This document shows positions 39,056-47,741 of a stretch of 64,000 nt of DNA, piece by piece. How positions within the stretch are numbered: the first letter of the stretch is position 1; every line of letters starts with the position of its first letter. The stretch comes from Microbacterium sp. ET2 (GTDB taxonomy: Bacteria; Actinomycetota; Actinomycetes; Actinomycetales; Microbacteriaceae). Below the pieces are notes generated by a model, which saw only the letters and a program-made list of their open reading frames with translations, did not search any database and had not been told where the DNA came from. The stretch is from NCBI RefSeq assembly GCF_030347395.1, contig NZ_CP128170.1, positions 1,860,001 to 1,924,000 of the forward strand, given 5' to 3'. The position numbers and the translations under genes are program-made.

Positions 39056-40288
39056 GTGGAACTCGTCCTGATCCGTCCTCAGCTGGTGCGCTGGCGCACC
39101 GCCGTCTTCGCGATCTTCCTGGCCAGCGGCCTCAGCATCGCCACATGGGCGTCGCGGGTACCCGCCATCAAGAGCGCACTCGGTGTGGACAACGTCGAGA
39201 TCGGGTTCCTCCTCCTCGGCGCCGGCATCGCCTCCATCCTGGGGCTCTCCGTCGCGTCGGCCGTGCTCGCCCGGTTCGGCGCCAAGCGCGGGATGCTCGG
39301 TGCGATGATCACCTTCGCCATCGGCGTCGCCATCGTAGGAGTGGGTACCGACGCCGTGCCGTCCTACGCCATCGTCCTCCTGGGCCTCTGCCTCTTCGGG
39401 TTCGGCAACGGCGCGGTCGACGTGATGATGAACGTCGACGGCGCGGCGATCGAGAAGCAGTCGAACAAGACGATCCTCCCTCTCTTCCACGCCTTCTTCA
39501 GCTTCGGAACCGTCATCGGCGCGGGCGTGGGCACCCTCGCCGCCGCGGTCGGCATCAACGTGCTCGCCCATACCGTGACGATGGCCGTCATCGTGCTCGC
39601 CATCGCTCTGGCCACGTATCCGGCCGTTCCGGCGCGCGAGCTCGCCGAAGACCCGACGCCGGGGGAGAAGGCCGACTGGCGCGAGCGCCTCCGCACCAAC
39701 CTGTCTGCCTGGCGCGAGCCGCGCACCTACGCGCTGGGTGTGATCATGCTCGGCATGGCCTTCGCCGAAGGGGGTGCCAACGACTGGCTGGCCCTGGGTG
39801 TCGTCGAGGGTCACGGCGGCACGGAGGCCGTCGGCGCCGCGGGGCTCACCGTCTTCTCGATCAGCATGACCGTCGTCCGCGTGCTCGGCGGACCGCTCGT
39901 CGACCGCTTCGGTCGCGTCAACACCCTCCGCATCCTGGCGGTGACCGCCGCGGTCGGCCTGCTGCTGTTCATCCTCGCCCCCAACCTGCCGCTCGTCTTC
40001 GTCGGCGCGGCGCTCTGGGGCGCGGGAGCATCGCTCGGGTTCCCCCTCGGCATGTCGGCCGCCGCCGACGACCCGGCCCGCGCGGCAGCCCGGGTGAGCG
40101 CGGCCGCCACCATCGGCTACGTGGCGTTCCTCTGCGGACCGCCCATCCTCGGATTCATCAGCGAGCAGATCGGGCTGCTCAACACGCTGTTCATCCTGGT
40201 CGCGCTCATCGTGGCATCCGGCATCGCCTCTCCCGCCGCGCGACCGATCGCCGGCTCGACCGTCGGCGCCGGGCACCCGCACCACTGA
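39056..40288 (+). CDS. Major facilitator superfamily transporter
   Basis: 410 residues with 12 predicted helices. The N-terminal half has [20 protein letters not shown] and a first-loop [12 protein letters not shown] motif (loop 2-3), and the C-terminal half has [20 protein letters not shown]. The layout resembles the FucP/YbjJ-like group of sugar or drug exporters. The GTG at 39056 follows TATCCT by 6 bases with no ribosome site (leaderless). Control by the divergent LacI protein is likely. Confidence 0.9.
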   Translation: MELVLIRPQLVRWRTAVFAIFLASGLSIATWASRVPAIKSALGVDNVEIGFLLLGAGIASILGLSVASAVLARFGAKRGMLGAMITFAIGVAIVGVGTDAVPSYAIVLLGLCLFGFGNGAVDVMMNVDGAAIEKQSNKTILPLFHAFFSFGTVIGAGVGTLAAAVGINVLAHTVTMAVIVLAIALATYPAVPARELAEDPTPGEKADWRERLRTNLSAWREPRTYALGVIMLGMAFAEGGANDWLALGVVEGHGGTEAVGAAGLTVFSISMTVVRVLGGPLVDRFGRVNTLRILAVTAAVGLLLFILAPNLPLVFVGAALWGAGASLGFPLGMSAAADDPARAAARVSAAATIGYVAFLCGPPILGFISEQIGLLNTLFILVALIVASGIASPAARPIAGSTVGAGHPHH

Positions 40289-40328
40289 TCCTCGGGCAGC
40301 ACCGCGCTTCGGCGACTACGCTCGACGG

Positions 40329-41024
40329 GTGCGCCTGGTCATCGCTCGCTGCTCCGTCGACTACACGGGCCGCCTCACCGCTCATCTCCCGCTCGCGACG
40401 CGCCTGCTCGTCCACAAGGGCGACGGGAGTCTGCTCGTGCACTCCGACGGCGGCTCCTACAAGCCGCTGAACTGGATGAGTCCGCCGTGCACGCTGACGG
40501 TGCAGACGCCGGATGAGGATGCCGCTGCGGCCGGCGTCATCGAGCAGTGGCGCGTCACACATGCCAAGACCGGCGACGCGCTGCTGGTGCACCTGTACGA
40601 GGTGCTGCACGATTCGTCGCACGACCTCGGGATCGACCCCGGGCTGCAGAAGGACGGGGTCGAAGCAGACCTGCAGCGGCTTCTCGCCGAACAGGTCGCG
40701 ATCGTGGGGGAGGGGGTCTCACTCGTGCGACGTGAGTTCCCCACCGCCATCGGACCCGTCGACCTGCTGCTGCGTCACCCCGAGGGCGGCACCATCGCGA
40801 TCGAGGTCAAGCGTCGCGGTGACATCGACGGCGTCGAGCAGCTCACCCGCTACCTCGAGCTGCTCAACCGCGACCCGCACCTCGCACCGGTGACCGGCGT
40901 CTTCGCCGCCCAGGAGATCAAGCCGCAGGCGCGCGTGCTCGCGGCCGACCGCGGCATCCGCTGCCTCACTCTCGACTACGAGGAGATGAAGGGCGTGGAC
41001 TCGGGACACCTGCGGCTCTTCTGA
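40329..41024 (+). CDS. nucS: Endonuclease NucS/EndoMS
   Basis: 231 residues. NucS cuts mismatched DNA at both strands and is the core of the non-canonical mismatch repair of actinobacteria lacking MutS/MutL. The N-terminal dimerisation/DNA-binding part begins [21 protein letters not shown]; the RecB-like nuclease core carries [13 protein letters not shown] and IAIEVKRRG with the D, E and K metal-binding catalytic residues, followed by [12 protein letters not shown]. The GTG at 40329 is 6 bases after TACGCT and lacks a ribosome site. Confidence 0.95.
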   Translation: MRLVIARCSVDYTGRLTAHLPLATRLLVHKGDGSLLVHSDGGSYKPLNWMSPPCTLTVQTPDEDAAAAGVIEQWRVTHAKTGDALLVHLYEVLHDSSHDLGIDPGLQKDGVEADLQRLLAEQVAIVGEGVSLVRREFPTAIGPVDLLLRHPEGGTIAIEVKRRGDIDGVEQLTRYLELLNRDPHLAPVTGVFAAQEIKPQARVLAADRGIRCLTLDYEEMKGVDSGHLRLF

Positions 41025-41066
41025 GCGCGGTCCGAGAGGCCGTCGCGGACTTGTAGCGTGGAGGTC

Positions 41067-41750
41067 ATGTCGACGCGCTCACCCTGGACCTGCATCCTGT
41101 GGGACGTCGACGGCACCATCATCGACGCCTCGGTCGGCATCCTTCGCCGGCTCACGATCACGCTCGAGCACTTCGGCAAGCCCGCGCCCACCCGCGAGGA
41201 GCTCGCCCACTGGATCGGCCCGCCGATGTACGAGTCGTTCCAGGTCAACGTCGGCATGACGCCTGACGAGTCGACCGAGGCCGTGGCGTTCTACCGGACG
41301 CTCGGCAAGCAGGACGGCTACACCACCGATGCGCGGCTCTTCCCGGGCATCGCCGAGATCATCCACGATGCCCACGCCGCCGGCATCCCCCAGGCGACGG
41401 CGAGCTCGAAGCCGGAGGTGCAGGTGGTCGCCCTCATGGACCACTTCGACCTCTCGCCCCTCTTCACAGCGATCGCGGGCGCAACCCCCGACGAGAAGAC
41501 GCTGAGCGCGAAGTCCGACATCGTCGCCGAGGCGCTGCGCCGCCTCGAGGCCGCCGGCGTCGACATCGCCCGGCCCGTGCTGATCGGCGACCGCCACCAC
41601 GACATCGAGGGCGGCGCCGAGCACGAGGTGCCCGTGATCTTCGTCACGTGGGGCTTCAGCTGGCCCCATGAGGCCGAGGGCGCGCAGGCGGTCGTGTCGG
41701 ATCCCGCGCAGCTGCGGAGGCTCCTCTTCGTATCCGACGGCGACGGCTGA
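41067..41750 (+). CDS. HAD-superfamily hydrolase (phosphoglycolate phosphatase-like)
   Basis: 227 residues. Motif I ILWDVDGTIIDAS (nucleophile Asp and DxD) at residues 12-24, motif II Thr/Ser within QATASSKPEVQ, motif III Lys in the C-terminal part, and motif IV GDRHHDIEGG near residue 175-185 make a complete HAD core with a small helical cap (class I). The ATG at 41067 follows TAGCGT by 7 bases; a GTG at 41058 is the alternative. The substrate is unproven; gph-like function is the usual annotation. The next gene starts 11 bases after its stop. Confidence 0.9.
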   Translation: MSTRSPWTCILWDVDGTIIDASVGILRRLTITLEHFGKPAPTREELAHWIGPPMYESFQVNVGMTPDESTEAVAFYRTLGKQDGYTTDARLFPGIAEIIHDAHAAGIPQATASSKPEVQVVALMDHFDLSPLFTAIAGATPDEKTLSAKSDIVAEALRRLEAAGVDIARPVLIGDRHHDIEGGAEHEVPVIFVTWGFSWPHEAEGAQAVVSDPAQLRRLLFVSDGDG

Positions 41751-41761
41751 GCGAGGGCCCG

Positions 41762-43048
41762 ATGACCGAGCAGGCCGACGACCTTCTCCGCTGGGTGGTC
41801 CCTGCCGCCGTCGTGTTCGGTGTGACGGCCCTCGCCGTCGTCGTCGGGCTCATCGCACTGCGGCGCTCGCGGCGTTCGCCCAAGGCGGTTGCCGCCGCCG
41901 AGTCGGCGCGGGACGAAGCCGGTCGCGCCCTGGTGAGACTCGATGACGCGGTCGATGACCTCGACGTCGAAGTGAGCCTGTCGGGGGCGCTCTACGGCGG
42001 CGACGCCCCGACGACCCTGCGCCGCGCGCGGATGACCGCCCAGCACGTGCGCGACGACGGATTCGAGGAGTACCGGCGCCTCGCCGCGCGACTCGAGCGC
42101 GGCGAGGAGGCGGCGCGCGTGCGCCGCACCGCCGAGTCGATCACCCGGAGCGTCGAGACCGCCCTTCTCGCCGTCGACGGCGCTCGCACCGCGCACGCCG
42201 CGTGGGTGACCGCGCACGTCACGGCCGCCGACCAGGTCCGCTCCGCGCAGGCGCGGCTCGCCGAGGTGCGGGCGGGGATGGGCGATCCCGAGGCCCTCAT
42301 CGCGCAGCTCGCCCGATTCGACCAGCGCGAATGGCAGGATGCCGCGGCGGCAGCCCGCGCGGCCGTCACCGAGGCCGACGAGGCCGAGGAGCGCCTCGCC
42401 GAGGCGTCGCGCTCGGCCGCGGACCCCACCCGCAACGCCCTCGCCGACCTCGCCGCGGGGGAGCGGGCCCTCCGCCGCGCCGAGGCCGACGCCCGCACGC
42501 TCGAGGAGACCTACCGCCTCATCACGCAGGCCTCGCAGGCGCTGTCGGACGAGTTCGATTCGGCACGGGGTGCGCTGCGCGCCGCAACAGCGATCCGGAC
42601 CAAGCTCGAGCCGGCCGATGCGGAGCGCCTCGGCGATGAGATCCGCGCTGTCGCCACCTCCCTCGACGCGCTCGAGGCGGGAGCAGCACGCCGGCCCACC
42701 CACACGATCGGCGAGATCGCGCGCCTGCGCGACCGCCTCGACCGCGCTCTCGGTGACGCCCGCACCGCGCAGCAGCGCCTCCGCGGAGCCCGTACCGCTC
42801 TTCCCGGCACGCTCGCCGCGGCCCGCAACGGCGTCGCGCTCGCCGAGGCGGCGATGTCGGGCGTGCACACCGGCGCCGACGCGCGGGCGCGCCTCATCTC
42901 CGCGCAGCGCGACCTCGCGGCCGCCCGGCACGCACAGGATCCGGTCGAAGCACTCGACGCCGCGCGGCGCGCGCTCCGGCACGCCGAAGACGCGCAGGCG
43001 CTCGCCCACTACGCCGCCGACAGCGGCGCGGCCATCGATCCCGCGTAG
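41762..43048 (+). CDS. Membrane-anchored coiled-coil protein of unknown function
   Basis: 428 residues. One transmembrane helix near residues 10-33 is followed by an Arg-rich stop-transfer and about 380 residues of Ala/Arg/Glu-rich helix with heptad-like periodicity. No enzyme motif is visible. The composition (frequent AARAAV and EEAARVRRTAES-like stretches) fits a long coiled coil facing the cytoplasm. It follows the HAD gene closely (11 bases) and precedes the MprF-like gene, so it may belong to an envelope-maintenance set; this is inference. Confidence 0.72.
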   Translation: MTEQADDLLRWVVPAAVVFGVTALAVVVGLIALRRSRRSPKAVAAAESARDEAGRALVRLDDAVDDLDVEVSLSGALYGGDAPTTLRRARMTAQHVRDDGFEEYRRLAARLERGEEAARVRRTAESITRSVETALLAVDGARTAHAAWVTAHVTAADQVRSAQARLAEVRAGMGDPEALIAQLARFDQREWQDAAAAARAAVTEADEAEERLAEASRSAADPTRNALADLAAGERALRRAEADARTLEETYRLITQASQALSDEFDSARGALRAATAIRTKLEPADAERLGDEIRAVATSLDALEAGAARRPTHTIGEIARLRDRLDRALGDARTAQQRLRGARTALPGTLAAARNGVALAEAAMSGVHTGADARARLISAQRDLAAARHAQDPVEALDAARRALRHAEDAQALAHYAADSGAAIDPA

Positions 43049-43078
43049 AGTCCGACGGCCCTCGCTAGGGTGAGTGCC

Positions 43079-45196
43079 ATGGCGGGGGCGGGCGGCGACG
43101 CAGGCGGAACCACGACGAAGGATGCCGGGCGTGCTGCGCCGTACGCGCGGCATCCGGTCGTCCGGATCGCCCGTCGAATCCCCGCGACGCTGACCCTGGT
43201 CGCCCTGATCCTCGCGGCCGGAGTGATCTGGCAGGGACTCTGGCGCCCGTTCGAGGACGCCGACCTCCACGACACCGTCGCGTACGGTCTTCCCGCGCTC
43301 CTGGAGGGACGGTGGTGGACCCCGGTCACGGGCACGTTCTTCGTGAACCAGCCGTGGGTGTACCTGTTCACCATCGCCGGCTTCTGGGGGATGGCATATC
43401 TGGAATACCACCGCGGCTCACGCGTCGCCCTGGCGTACTTCTGGATCGGCCAGCTCTTCGCCGTATGCGCCACGGCGCTCCTGCTGTGGTTCGCCGCGCT
43501 CCTCCCGTGGGGATGGGCCCAGGCCGAGGCGGCCGCGCTGGACGTCGGCGCTTCAGGCGGCACGATGGCGTGCATCGCCGCGGCGATCGGGCTCTTCCCA
43601 CCACCGTGGCGGGTGCGCGCATGGCTCGTGCTGCTCGGGTTCGTCTTCGTCGCGCTGCTGTTCTGGGGCGCGCTCCCCGACCTCGAGCATGTCGTCGCCG
43701 TCGTGCTCATCCTCTTCGTCGACCGGTCGCTGCGCCTCCAGCGCATCACGGTGCGCGAACAGCGACTGCTGGCCTTCGTGTCGATCGTCGTGCTCGGCGT
43801 CATCCAGATCGCCCTCATCGTCGTGCCGACCAACGGGCCATTCGGTCCCACCGAACCGGTCTCGGGCGGGTTCTTCGACGTCGCCGTCGACACGATCATC
43901 ATCGCCGTCATCGCCAACGGGCTGCGCCTCGGACGCCGCTGGGCGTGGGTCCTCGGCCTCGTCCTCGGCATCCTGAACGTCCTCGTCGGCGTTCTCATCG
44001 TGGTGGCCATCGTCCTCAGCAGCGAAGCGCAGGTCGAGGTCGTGATCGACGGCGAGACCGAGATCGGGCTCGTCTCGGCGGCGCTGTGGCTCATGCTCGC
44101 CATCTACCTCGTGTGGGTGCGCGCGGCGTTCCGCGCCAAGCCGCGCCGCGGGCTCGGCGCGACGCCCGTGCCGAGCGTGAACGACGTCAAGGACATCATC
44201 CGCGCCGATGGCGGCGGCACCCTGTCGTGGATGGCGACGTGGGAGGGCATGGCGTACTTCCGTACGACCGCGGGCGTCGTGCCCTACCAGCGGCACCTCG
44301 GCACAGCCATCGCCCTCGGCGATCCGCTCGGTCCCGAAGAGTCGCGAGCGGACTCGGTGCGCGAGTTCGCCGACGCGGCCGAGCGCGCCGGCCTGATCCC
44401 GTGCTTCTTCAGCGCTGGCCAAGCCACCCGCGCGGCGATTCCCGAGGGATGGCGGAGCCTCGTGGTCGCCGACGACACGATCGTCGATCTCCCCGGCCTG
44501 CAGTTCACCGGCAAGGCGTGGGGCCCGGTGCGATCGTCGTTGAATCGCGCGGAGCGCGAGGGGATGACCTTCCGGATGACCCGGCTCGGCGACGAGCCGT
44601 GGGGCGTTCAGGCACAGCTTCGCGCGATCTCGGAGGCGTGGGTCGGCGACAAGGGCCTCCCTGAGATGCGGTTCACCCTGGGCACGCTGATCGAAGCGGC
44701 AGACCCCGAGGTGCGCCTGGCGCTGGCGCTGTCACCCGCCGGCGACGTCGACGGCTTCCTGTCGTGGCTGCCCGTCTACGGCGCCGGCGGCGACGTGCGC
44801 GGGTGGACGCTCGATCTCATGCGACGCCGCGAGGGCGGCTTCGGCCCCGTGATGGAGTTCCTCATCGGGTCATCCGCACGCCACTTCGCCGACGAGGGCG
44901 CGGCCGTGCTCTCGCTCTCGGGCGCACCGCTCGCCCACGAGGGCCCGGCCGACGCGGGGGTCATCGCCGACCTCACCGACCGCCTCGCGCAGATGCTCGA
45001 GCCGGTGTACGGGTTCCGATCGCTGCACCGCTTCAAGCAGAAGTTCAACCCGCGGTACGAGACGATGTACCTGCTCTACCGCGACGAGGGCGACCTCTCG
45101 CGGATCGCGGCCGGCCTCACCCGCGCGTTCCTGCCCGATGCGACCCTCCGGCAGTTCGCCGGCGCGGGTCTGGAGCTGGTGCGCGGAAAGGACTGA
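43079..45196 (+). CDS. Rhomboid-like domain fused to phosphatidylglycerol lysyltransferase (DUF2156) domain
   Basis: 705 residues. The N-terminal 180-odd residues form a rhomboid-like bundle with GASGG near residue 160 and a histidine in DLEHVV near 202. Three further helices follow to about residue 350. From about residue 360 the DUF2156/MprF catalytic domain contains SWMATWEGMAYF, ALGDPLGP, IPCFFSAG, KAWGPVRSSLNRAEREGM and FGPVMEFLIGSSARHFADEGA. It would transfer an aminoacyl group from tRNA to membrane lipid, lowering surface charge. The ATG at 43079 follows TAGGGT by 7 bases. The rhomboid part may be a flippase-like structural unit rather than a protease. Confidence 0.85.
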   Translation: MAGAGGDAGGTTTKDAGRAAPYARHPVVRIARRIPATLTLVALILAAGVIWQGLWRPFEDADLHDTVAYGLPALLEGRWWTPVTGTFFVNQPWVYLFTIAGFWGMAYLEYHRGSRVALAYFWIGQLFAVCATALLLWFAALLPWGWAQAEAAALDVGASGGTMACIAAAIGLFPPPWRVRAWLVLLGFVFVALLFWGALPDLEHVVAVVLILFVDRSLRLQRITVREQRLLAFVSIVVLGVIQIALIVVPTNGPFGPTEPVSGGFFDVAVDTIIIAVIANGLRLGRRWAWVLGLVLGILNVLVGVLIVVAIVLSSEAQVEVVIDGETEIGLVSAALWLMLAIYLVWVRAAFRAKPRRGLGATPVPSVNDVKDIIRADGGGTLSWMATWEGMAYFRTTAGVVPYQRHLGTAIALGDPLGPEESRADSVREFADAAERAGLIPCFFSAGQATRAAIPEGWRSLVVADDTIVDLPGLQFTGKAWGPVRSSLNRAEREGMTFRMTRLGDEPWGVQAQLRAISEAWVGDKGLPEMRFTLGTLIEAADPEVRLALALSPAGDVDGFLSWLPVYGAGGDVRGWTLDLMRRREGGFGPVMEFLIGSSARHFADEGAAVLSLSGAPLAHEGPADAGVIADLTDRLAQMLEPVYGFRSLHRFKQKFNPRYETMYLLYRDEGDLSRIAAGLTRAFLPDATLRQFAGAGLELVRGKD

Positions 45197-45205
45197 CCGA
45201 CCGGG

Positions 45206-45412
45206 TCAGACGGGGCGGATGTTCTCCGCCTGCAGACCCTTGGGACCCTGCGCCACATCGAACTCCACGCGCTGGTTCTCCTCGAGGGAGCGGTACCCGC
45301 TCGCCTGGATCGCCGAGTAGTGCGCGAACACGTCGGCGCTCCCGTCATCCGGTGCGATGAAGCCGAAGCCCTTCTCGGAATTGAACCACTTGACCGTGCC
45401 CTGCGTGCTCAT
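45206..45412 (-). CDS. Cold-shock domain protein
   Basis: 68 residues, a complete cold-shock domain. RNP1 [10 protein letters not shown] and RNP2 VFAHYSAI are present, starting [11 protein letters not shown]. It binds single-stranded RNA/DNA and acts as an RNA chaperone. It converges on the MprF-like gene, the stops being 9 bases apart. Its upstream gap contains a perfect inverted repeat at 45480-45502 that may form an mRNA leader hairpin. Confidence 0.95.
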   Translation of the reverse strand: MSTQGTVKWFNSEKGFGFIAPDDGSADVFAHYSAIQASGYRSLEENQRVEFDVAQGPKGLQAENIRPV

Positions 45413-45479
45413 CTACTGCCTTCGTTCCGCCCGCGAGCCCTGTGCCCGCGCGGCGTGACCCACGCTAACGAAGGCCGCG

Positions 45480-45502
45480 GTGTCACCGGGAGATGGTGAC
45501 AC
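45480..45502 (-). promoter_or_regulatory. Inverted repeat in the cold-shock gene upstream region
   Basis: GTGTCACC-GGGAGAT-GGTGACAC, with perfect 8-base arms, lies 68 bases upstream of the csp start on the same strand. Possible RNA thermosensor-like leader hairpin or operator. The remainder of the 316-bp gap up to 45728 holds no gene, only the GntR promoter region near its right end. Confidence 0.5.
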
Positions 45503-45671
45503 AAACGTTGCGAAAGCAGACGTCTGCGGATGCCGGAGGAGCCGCGTATCGCTCGGTCCCATCGTCCGCCCGGGCCGAGCAGAGAGCTCGAGGCCCGGGC
45601 GTCGACGGATCCCCCCGGATGTGTCGCGGGCGCCGTCGCAGGGACGGCGCGTGGTCGCGACACTCTCACTG

Positions 45672-45687
45672 TACCGATATATCAGTA
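45672..45687. promoter_or_regulatory. Near-perfect palindrome around GATATATC before the GntR gene
   Basis: TACCGATATATCAGTA deviates from perfect symmetry at one pair only. It lies about 27 bases upstream of a TACACT -10 element (45714-45719), a position suited to the operator of the adjacent FadR/FCD-type regulator. Confidence 0.55.
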
Positions 45688-45728
45688 CTGATGCGAGGAA
45701 TGTGTCGGTTGAATACACTTGTGGCGCG

Positions 45729-46403
45729 ATGGCCGACAACGACTTCGTTCCGCTGACGCCCCGCGAAGGTGCGGCGCTCGGCGACGACGTCTACGCAGTG
45801 CTGGGCGAGGCGATTCTGCGGGGCACGCTGCGCCCGGGAGATCGCCTGCGCGATGTCGAACTCGCCGCGCGGCTCGGCGTCTCGCGCACGCCGGTACGTG
45901 AAGCGCTGCAGCGCCTCGAACGACTCGGCCTGGTCGAGGTCGCCGCGAACAGGTATACCCGTGTCACAGAGGCGCACCCCGACGCGTACGCGCACACCAC
46001 CGAGTTCATGACCTACATCGCCGGTGACGCGGCGATCCTCGGTCTTGCGCGGGCGACCTCCGAACAGCACACCGACCTCATCGAAGCGGTGGACGCCCTC
46101 ATCGCCCGCTCCGAACGCAACGACGGCATGGGGATCCTCGGCGGTACGACCGCCTTCTACCAACTGCTGATCCGGGCGACGGGCAACCACGTCTTCATCA
46201 CGATCATGCGCGAGGCGGGACTCGCTCTTCAGCGGAACCTGCAGGGATGGACCCAGCCCGACGAGGATGTCGAACTTCGCACCACCCGCTACCGGCGTCT
46301 GCGGGACGCTGTCGTCGCGCGAGACGGCCGAGCGGCCGAGAGCATCCTCATGGAGCCTGAACCATCTGCCCTCGCCCTGCGGGGACGACCCTCGCTAGGT
46401 TGA
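45729..46403 (+). CDS. GntR-family regulator, FadR/FCD subfamily
   Basis: 224 residues: an N-terminal winged helix-turn-helix (residues 15-80) with GTLRPGDRLRDVELAARLGVSRTPVREALQRLERLG in pieces, then an all-helical FCD domain with AYAHTTEFMTYI and the metal-binding histidines expected near residue 160. The ATG at 45729 follows TACACT by 9 bases. A tight 16-base palindrome in the promoter suggests autorepression. Targets are unknown; the downstream acetyltransferase has its own -10 element. Confidence 0.9.
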   Translation: MADNDFVPLTPREGAALGDDVYAVLGEAILRGTLRPGDRLRDVELAARLGVSRTPVREALQRLERLGLVEVAANRYTRVTEAHPDAYAHTTEFMTYIAGDAAILGLARATSEQHTDLIEAVDALIARSERNDGMGILGGTTAFYQLLIRATGNHVFITIMREAGLALQRNLQGWTQPDEDVELRTTRYRRLRDAVVARDGRAAESILMEPEPSALALRGRPSLG

Positions 46404-46407
46404 CCTC

Positions 46408-46899
46408 GTGGGCCACATCGAACTGCGGGACCTCGACGACGACGACCTCGACGCCGTGTTCGAGATGATGCGCGACCCCGCCGCGGTCGAGCTGGCGGCC
46501 TTCACCGCCGACGATCCGGGCGACCGCGGTGCCTTCGACCGCTGGATCGCCCGCATCCGCGGGGACGACGACGTCACGTACCGCATCGTGACCGAAGACG
46601 GCGCCTTCGCCGGGGCTGTCGGATCCTTCACCGTCGACGGCGATCGAGAGATCACCTACTGGATCGCCCGCCACGCATGGGGGAGGGGCGTGGCGACGCA
46701 GGCGCTGCGCCTCCTCATCTCCCGCGAGCCCGTCCGCCCGCTCTTCGCTCGCGTGGCCGTGCAGAATGCGGCATCCCGCGCCGTGCTCACCCGGTGCGGC
46801 TTCACCGAGGTGTCTCGCACGACCTCGTTCGCCCCCGGCGTCGGTCGCGACATCGAGGAGGCCGTCTACACACTGCTGCCCGTGCTCGACGGCAACTGA
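46408..46899 (+). CDS. GNAT-family N-acetyltransferase
   Basis: 163 residues. RimJ/RimL-like fold: IELRDLDDDDLDAVFEMMRDP at the start, YWIARHAWGRGVATQALRLL as the acetyl-CoA pyrophosphate loop (R-G-x-A), and AVQNAASRAVLTRCGFTEV as the C-terminal signature. The GTG at 46408 follows TAGGTT by 6 bases with no ribosome site, again leaderless. The substrate (amino group of a small molecule or protein N-terminus) is unknown. Confidence 0.9.
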   Translation: MGHIELRDLDDDDLDAVFEMMRDPAAVELAAFTADDPGDRGAFDRWIARIRGDDDVTYRIVTEDGAFAGAVGSFTVDGDREITYWIARHAWGRGVATQALRLLISREPVRPLFARVAVQNAASRAVLTRCGFTEVSRTTSFAPGVGRDIEEAVYTLLPVLDGN

Positions 46900-47011
46900 C
46901 GCCGCGGCGCGACGTCCCTTCTTCTGCTCCGGCCCGCGCCGCCGGCGCGCCCGCTCACCCCGTGCGCTCAGGACGCTGTTGCGTTCTCGGTAGTCAGCGC
47001 TACTATGTAGT

Positions 47012-47034
47012 GGTACTCACCGACACTGAGTACC
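47012..47034. promoter_or_regulatory. PadR operator GGTACTCA-N7-TGAGTACC
   Basis: A perfect 8-base inverted repeat with a 7-base spacer overlaps the predicted transcription start (TTGCGT -35 at 46979, TACTAT -10 at 47001) just before the ribosome site GGAAGG. Its position fits autorepression by the PadR protein. Confidence 0.7.
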
Positions 47035-47046
47035 GGAAGGTTCCCG

Positions 47047-47376
47047 ATGGGCAAGCAGACGACCGAGATGCTGAAGGGCATTCTCGAGGGCATCGTGCTC
47101 GCGATCCTGGCCACTCGCCGCGCCTACGGCTACGAGATCACCGCGTGGCTGCGCGAGCAGGGCTTCACCGACATCGCCGAGGGCACCGTGTACGCCCTTC
47201 TCGTGCGGATAGAGCAGCGGGGTCTCGTCGACGTCGAGAAGGTGCCGTCGGAGAAGGGTCCGCCGCGGAAGGTCTACAGCCTCAACGCGGCCGGGCGCGA
47301 CTACCTCGATGAGTTCTGGAGGACCTGGAGCTTCCTCTCCGAACGACTGCAACAGCTCCGCGAAGGGGGATCGTGA
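47047..47376 (+). CDS. PadR-family transcriptional repressor
   Basis: 109 residues, a winged helix of the PadR family: EGIVLAILATRRAYGYEIT, then IAEGTVYALLVRIEQRGLV and KVYSLNAAGRDYL, with a short C-terminal helix (subfamily 2). The GGAAGG ribosome site is ideally placed for the ATG at 47047. It heads a four-gene operon (PadR, DUF1048, ABC ATPase, ABC permease), an arrangement typical of drug-inducible efflux. Confidence 0.94.
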   Translation: MGKQTTEMLKGILEGIVLAILATRRAYGYEITAWLREQGFTDIAEGTVYALLVRIEQRGLVDVEKVPSEKGPPRKVYSLNAAGRDYLDEFWRTWSFLSERLQQLREGGS

Positions 47377-47741
47377 TGGCCAACTGGATCGAATGGGTGA
47401 CGGGGTCACTCGCCGACAAGCGACGCTGGAAGGCGTATCGAGCGCGGGTGGAGGCGCTGCCGGCCCCGTATCGGACCGCCGCGCGAGGCGTCGAGCGCTA
47501 CCTGATGTACAACGGCGGCACCGACCAGGGCGAGCTGCTCCTGCAGATGTTCGACGACCTCGCCGATCTCTTCGAGCGCGCCGCCGCCGACGGGATGCCG
47601 GTGCGCGAGGTCGTCGGCGATGATCCGGTCGAGTTCGTCGACACGTTCAAGTCCAACTACGGCCTCGGGTCATGGATCACGAAAGAGCAGAAGAGGCTCG
47701 CCGCTGCGATCGAACAGGCGGAGAAGGAGGAGGCGCCGTGA
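47376..47741 (+). CDS. DUF1048 domain protein
   Basis: 121 residues, mostly helical, with NWIEWVTGSLADKRRWKAYRAR, LPAPYRTAARGVERYLMYNGG and VEFVDTFKSNYGLGSWITKEQ matching the DUF1048 family. The ATG at 47376 shares its A with the PadR stop codon (TGATG). The family regularly sits between PadR regulators and ABC exporters. It may be an accessory or modulator of the regulator; no biochemical role is established. Confidence 0.9.
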   Translation: MANWIEWVTGSLADKRRWKAYRARVEALPAPYRTAARGVERYLMYNGGTDQGELLLQMFDDLADLFERAAADGMPVREVVGDDPVEFVDTFKSNYGLGSWITKEQKRLAAAIEQAEKEEAP

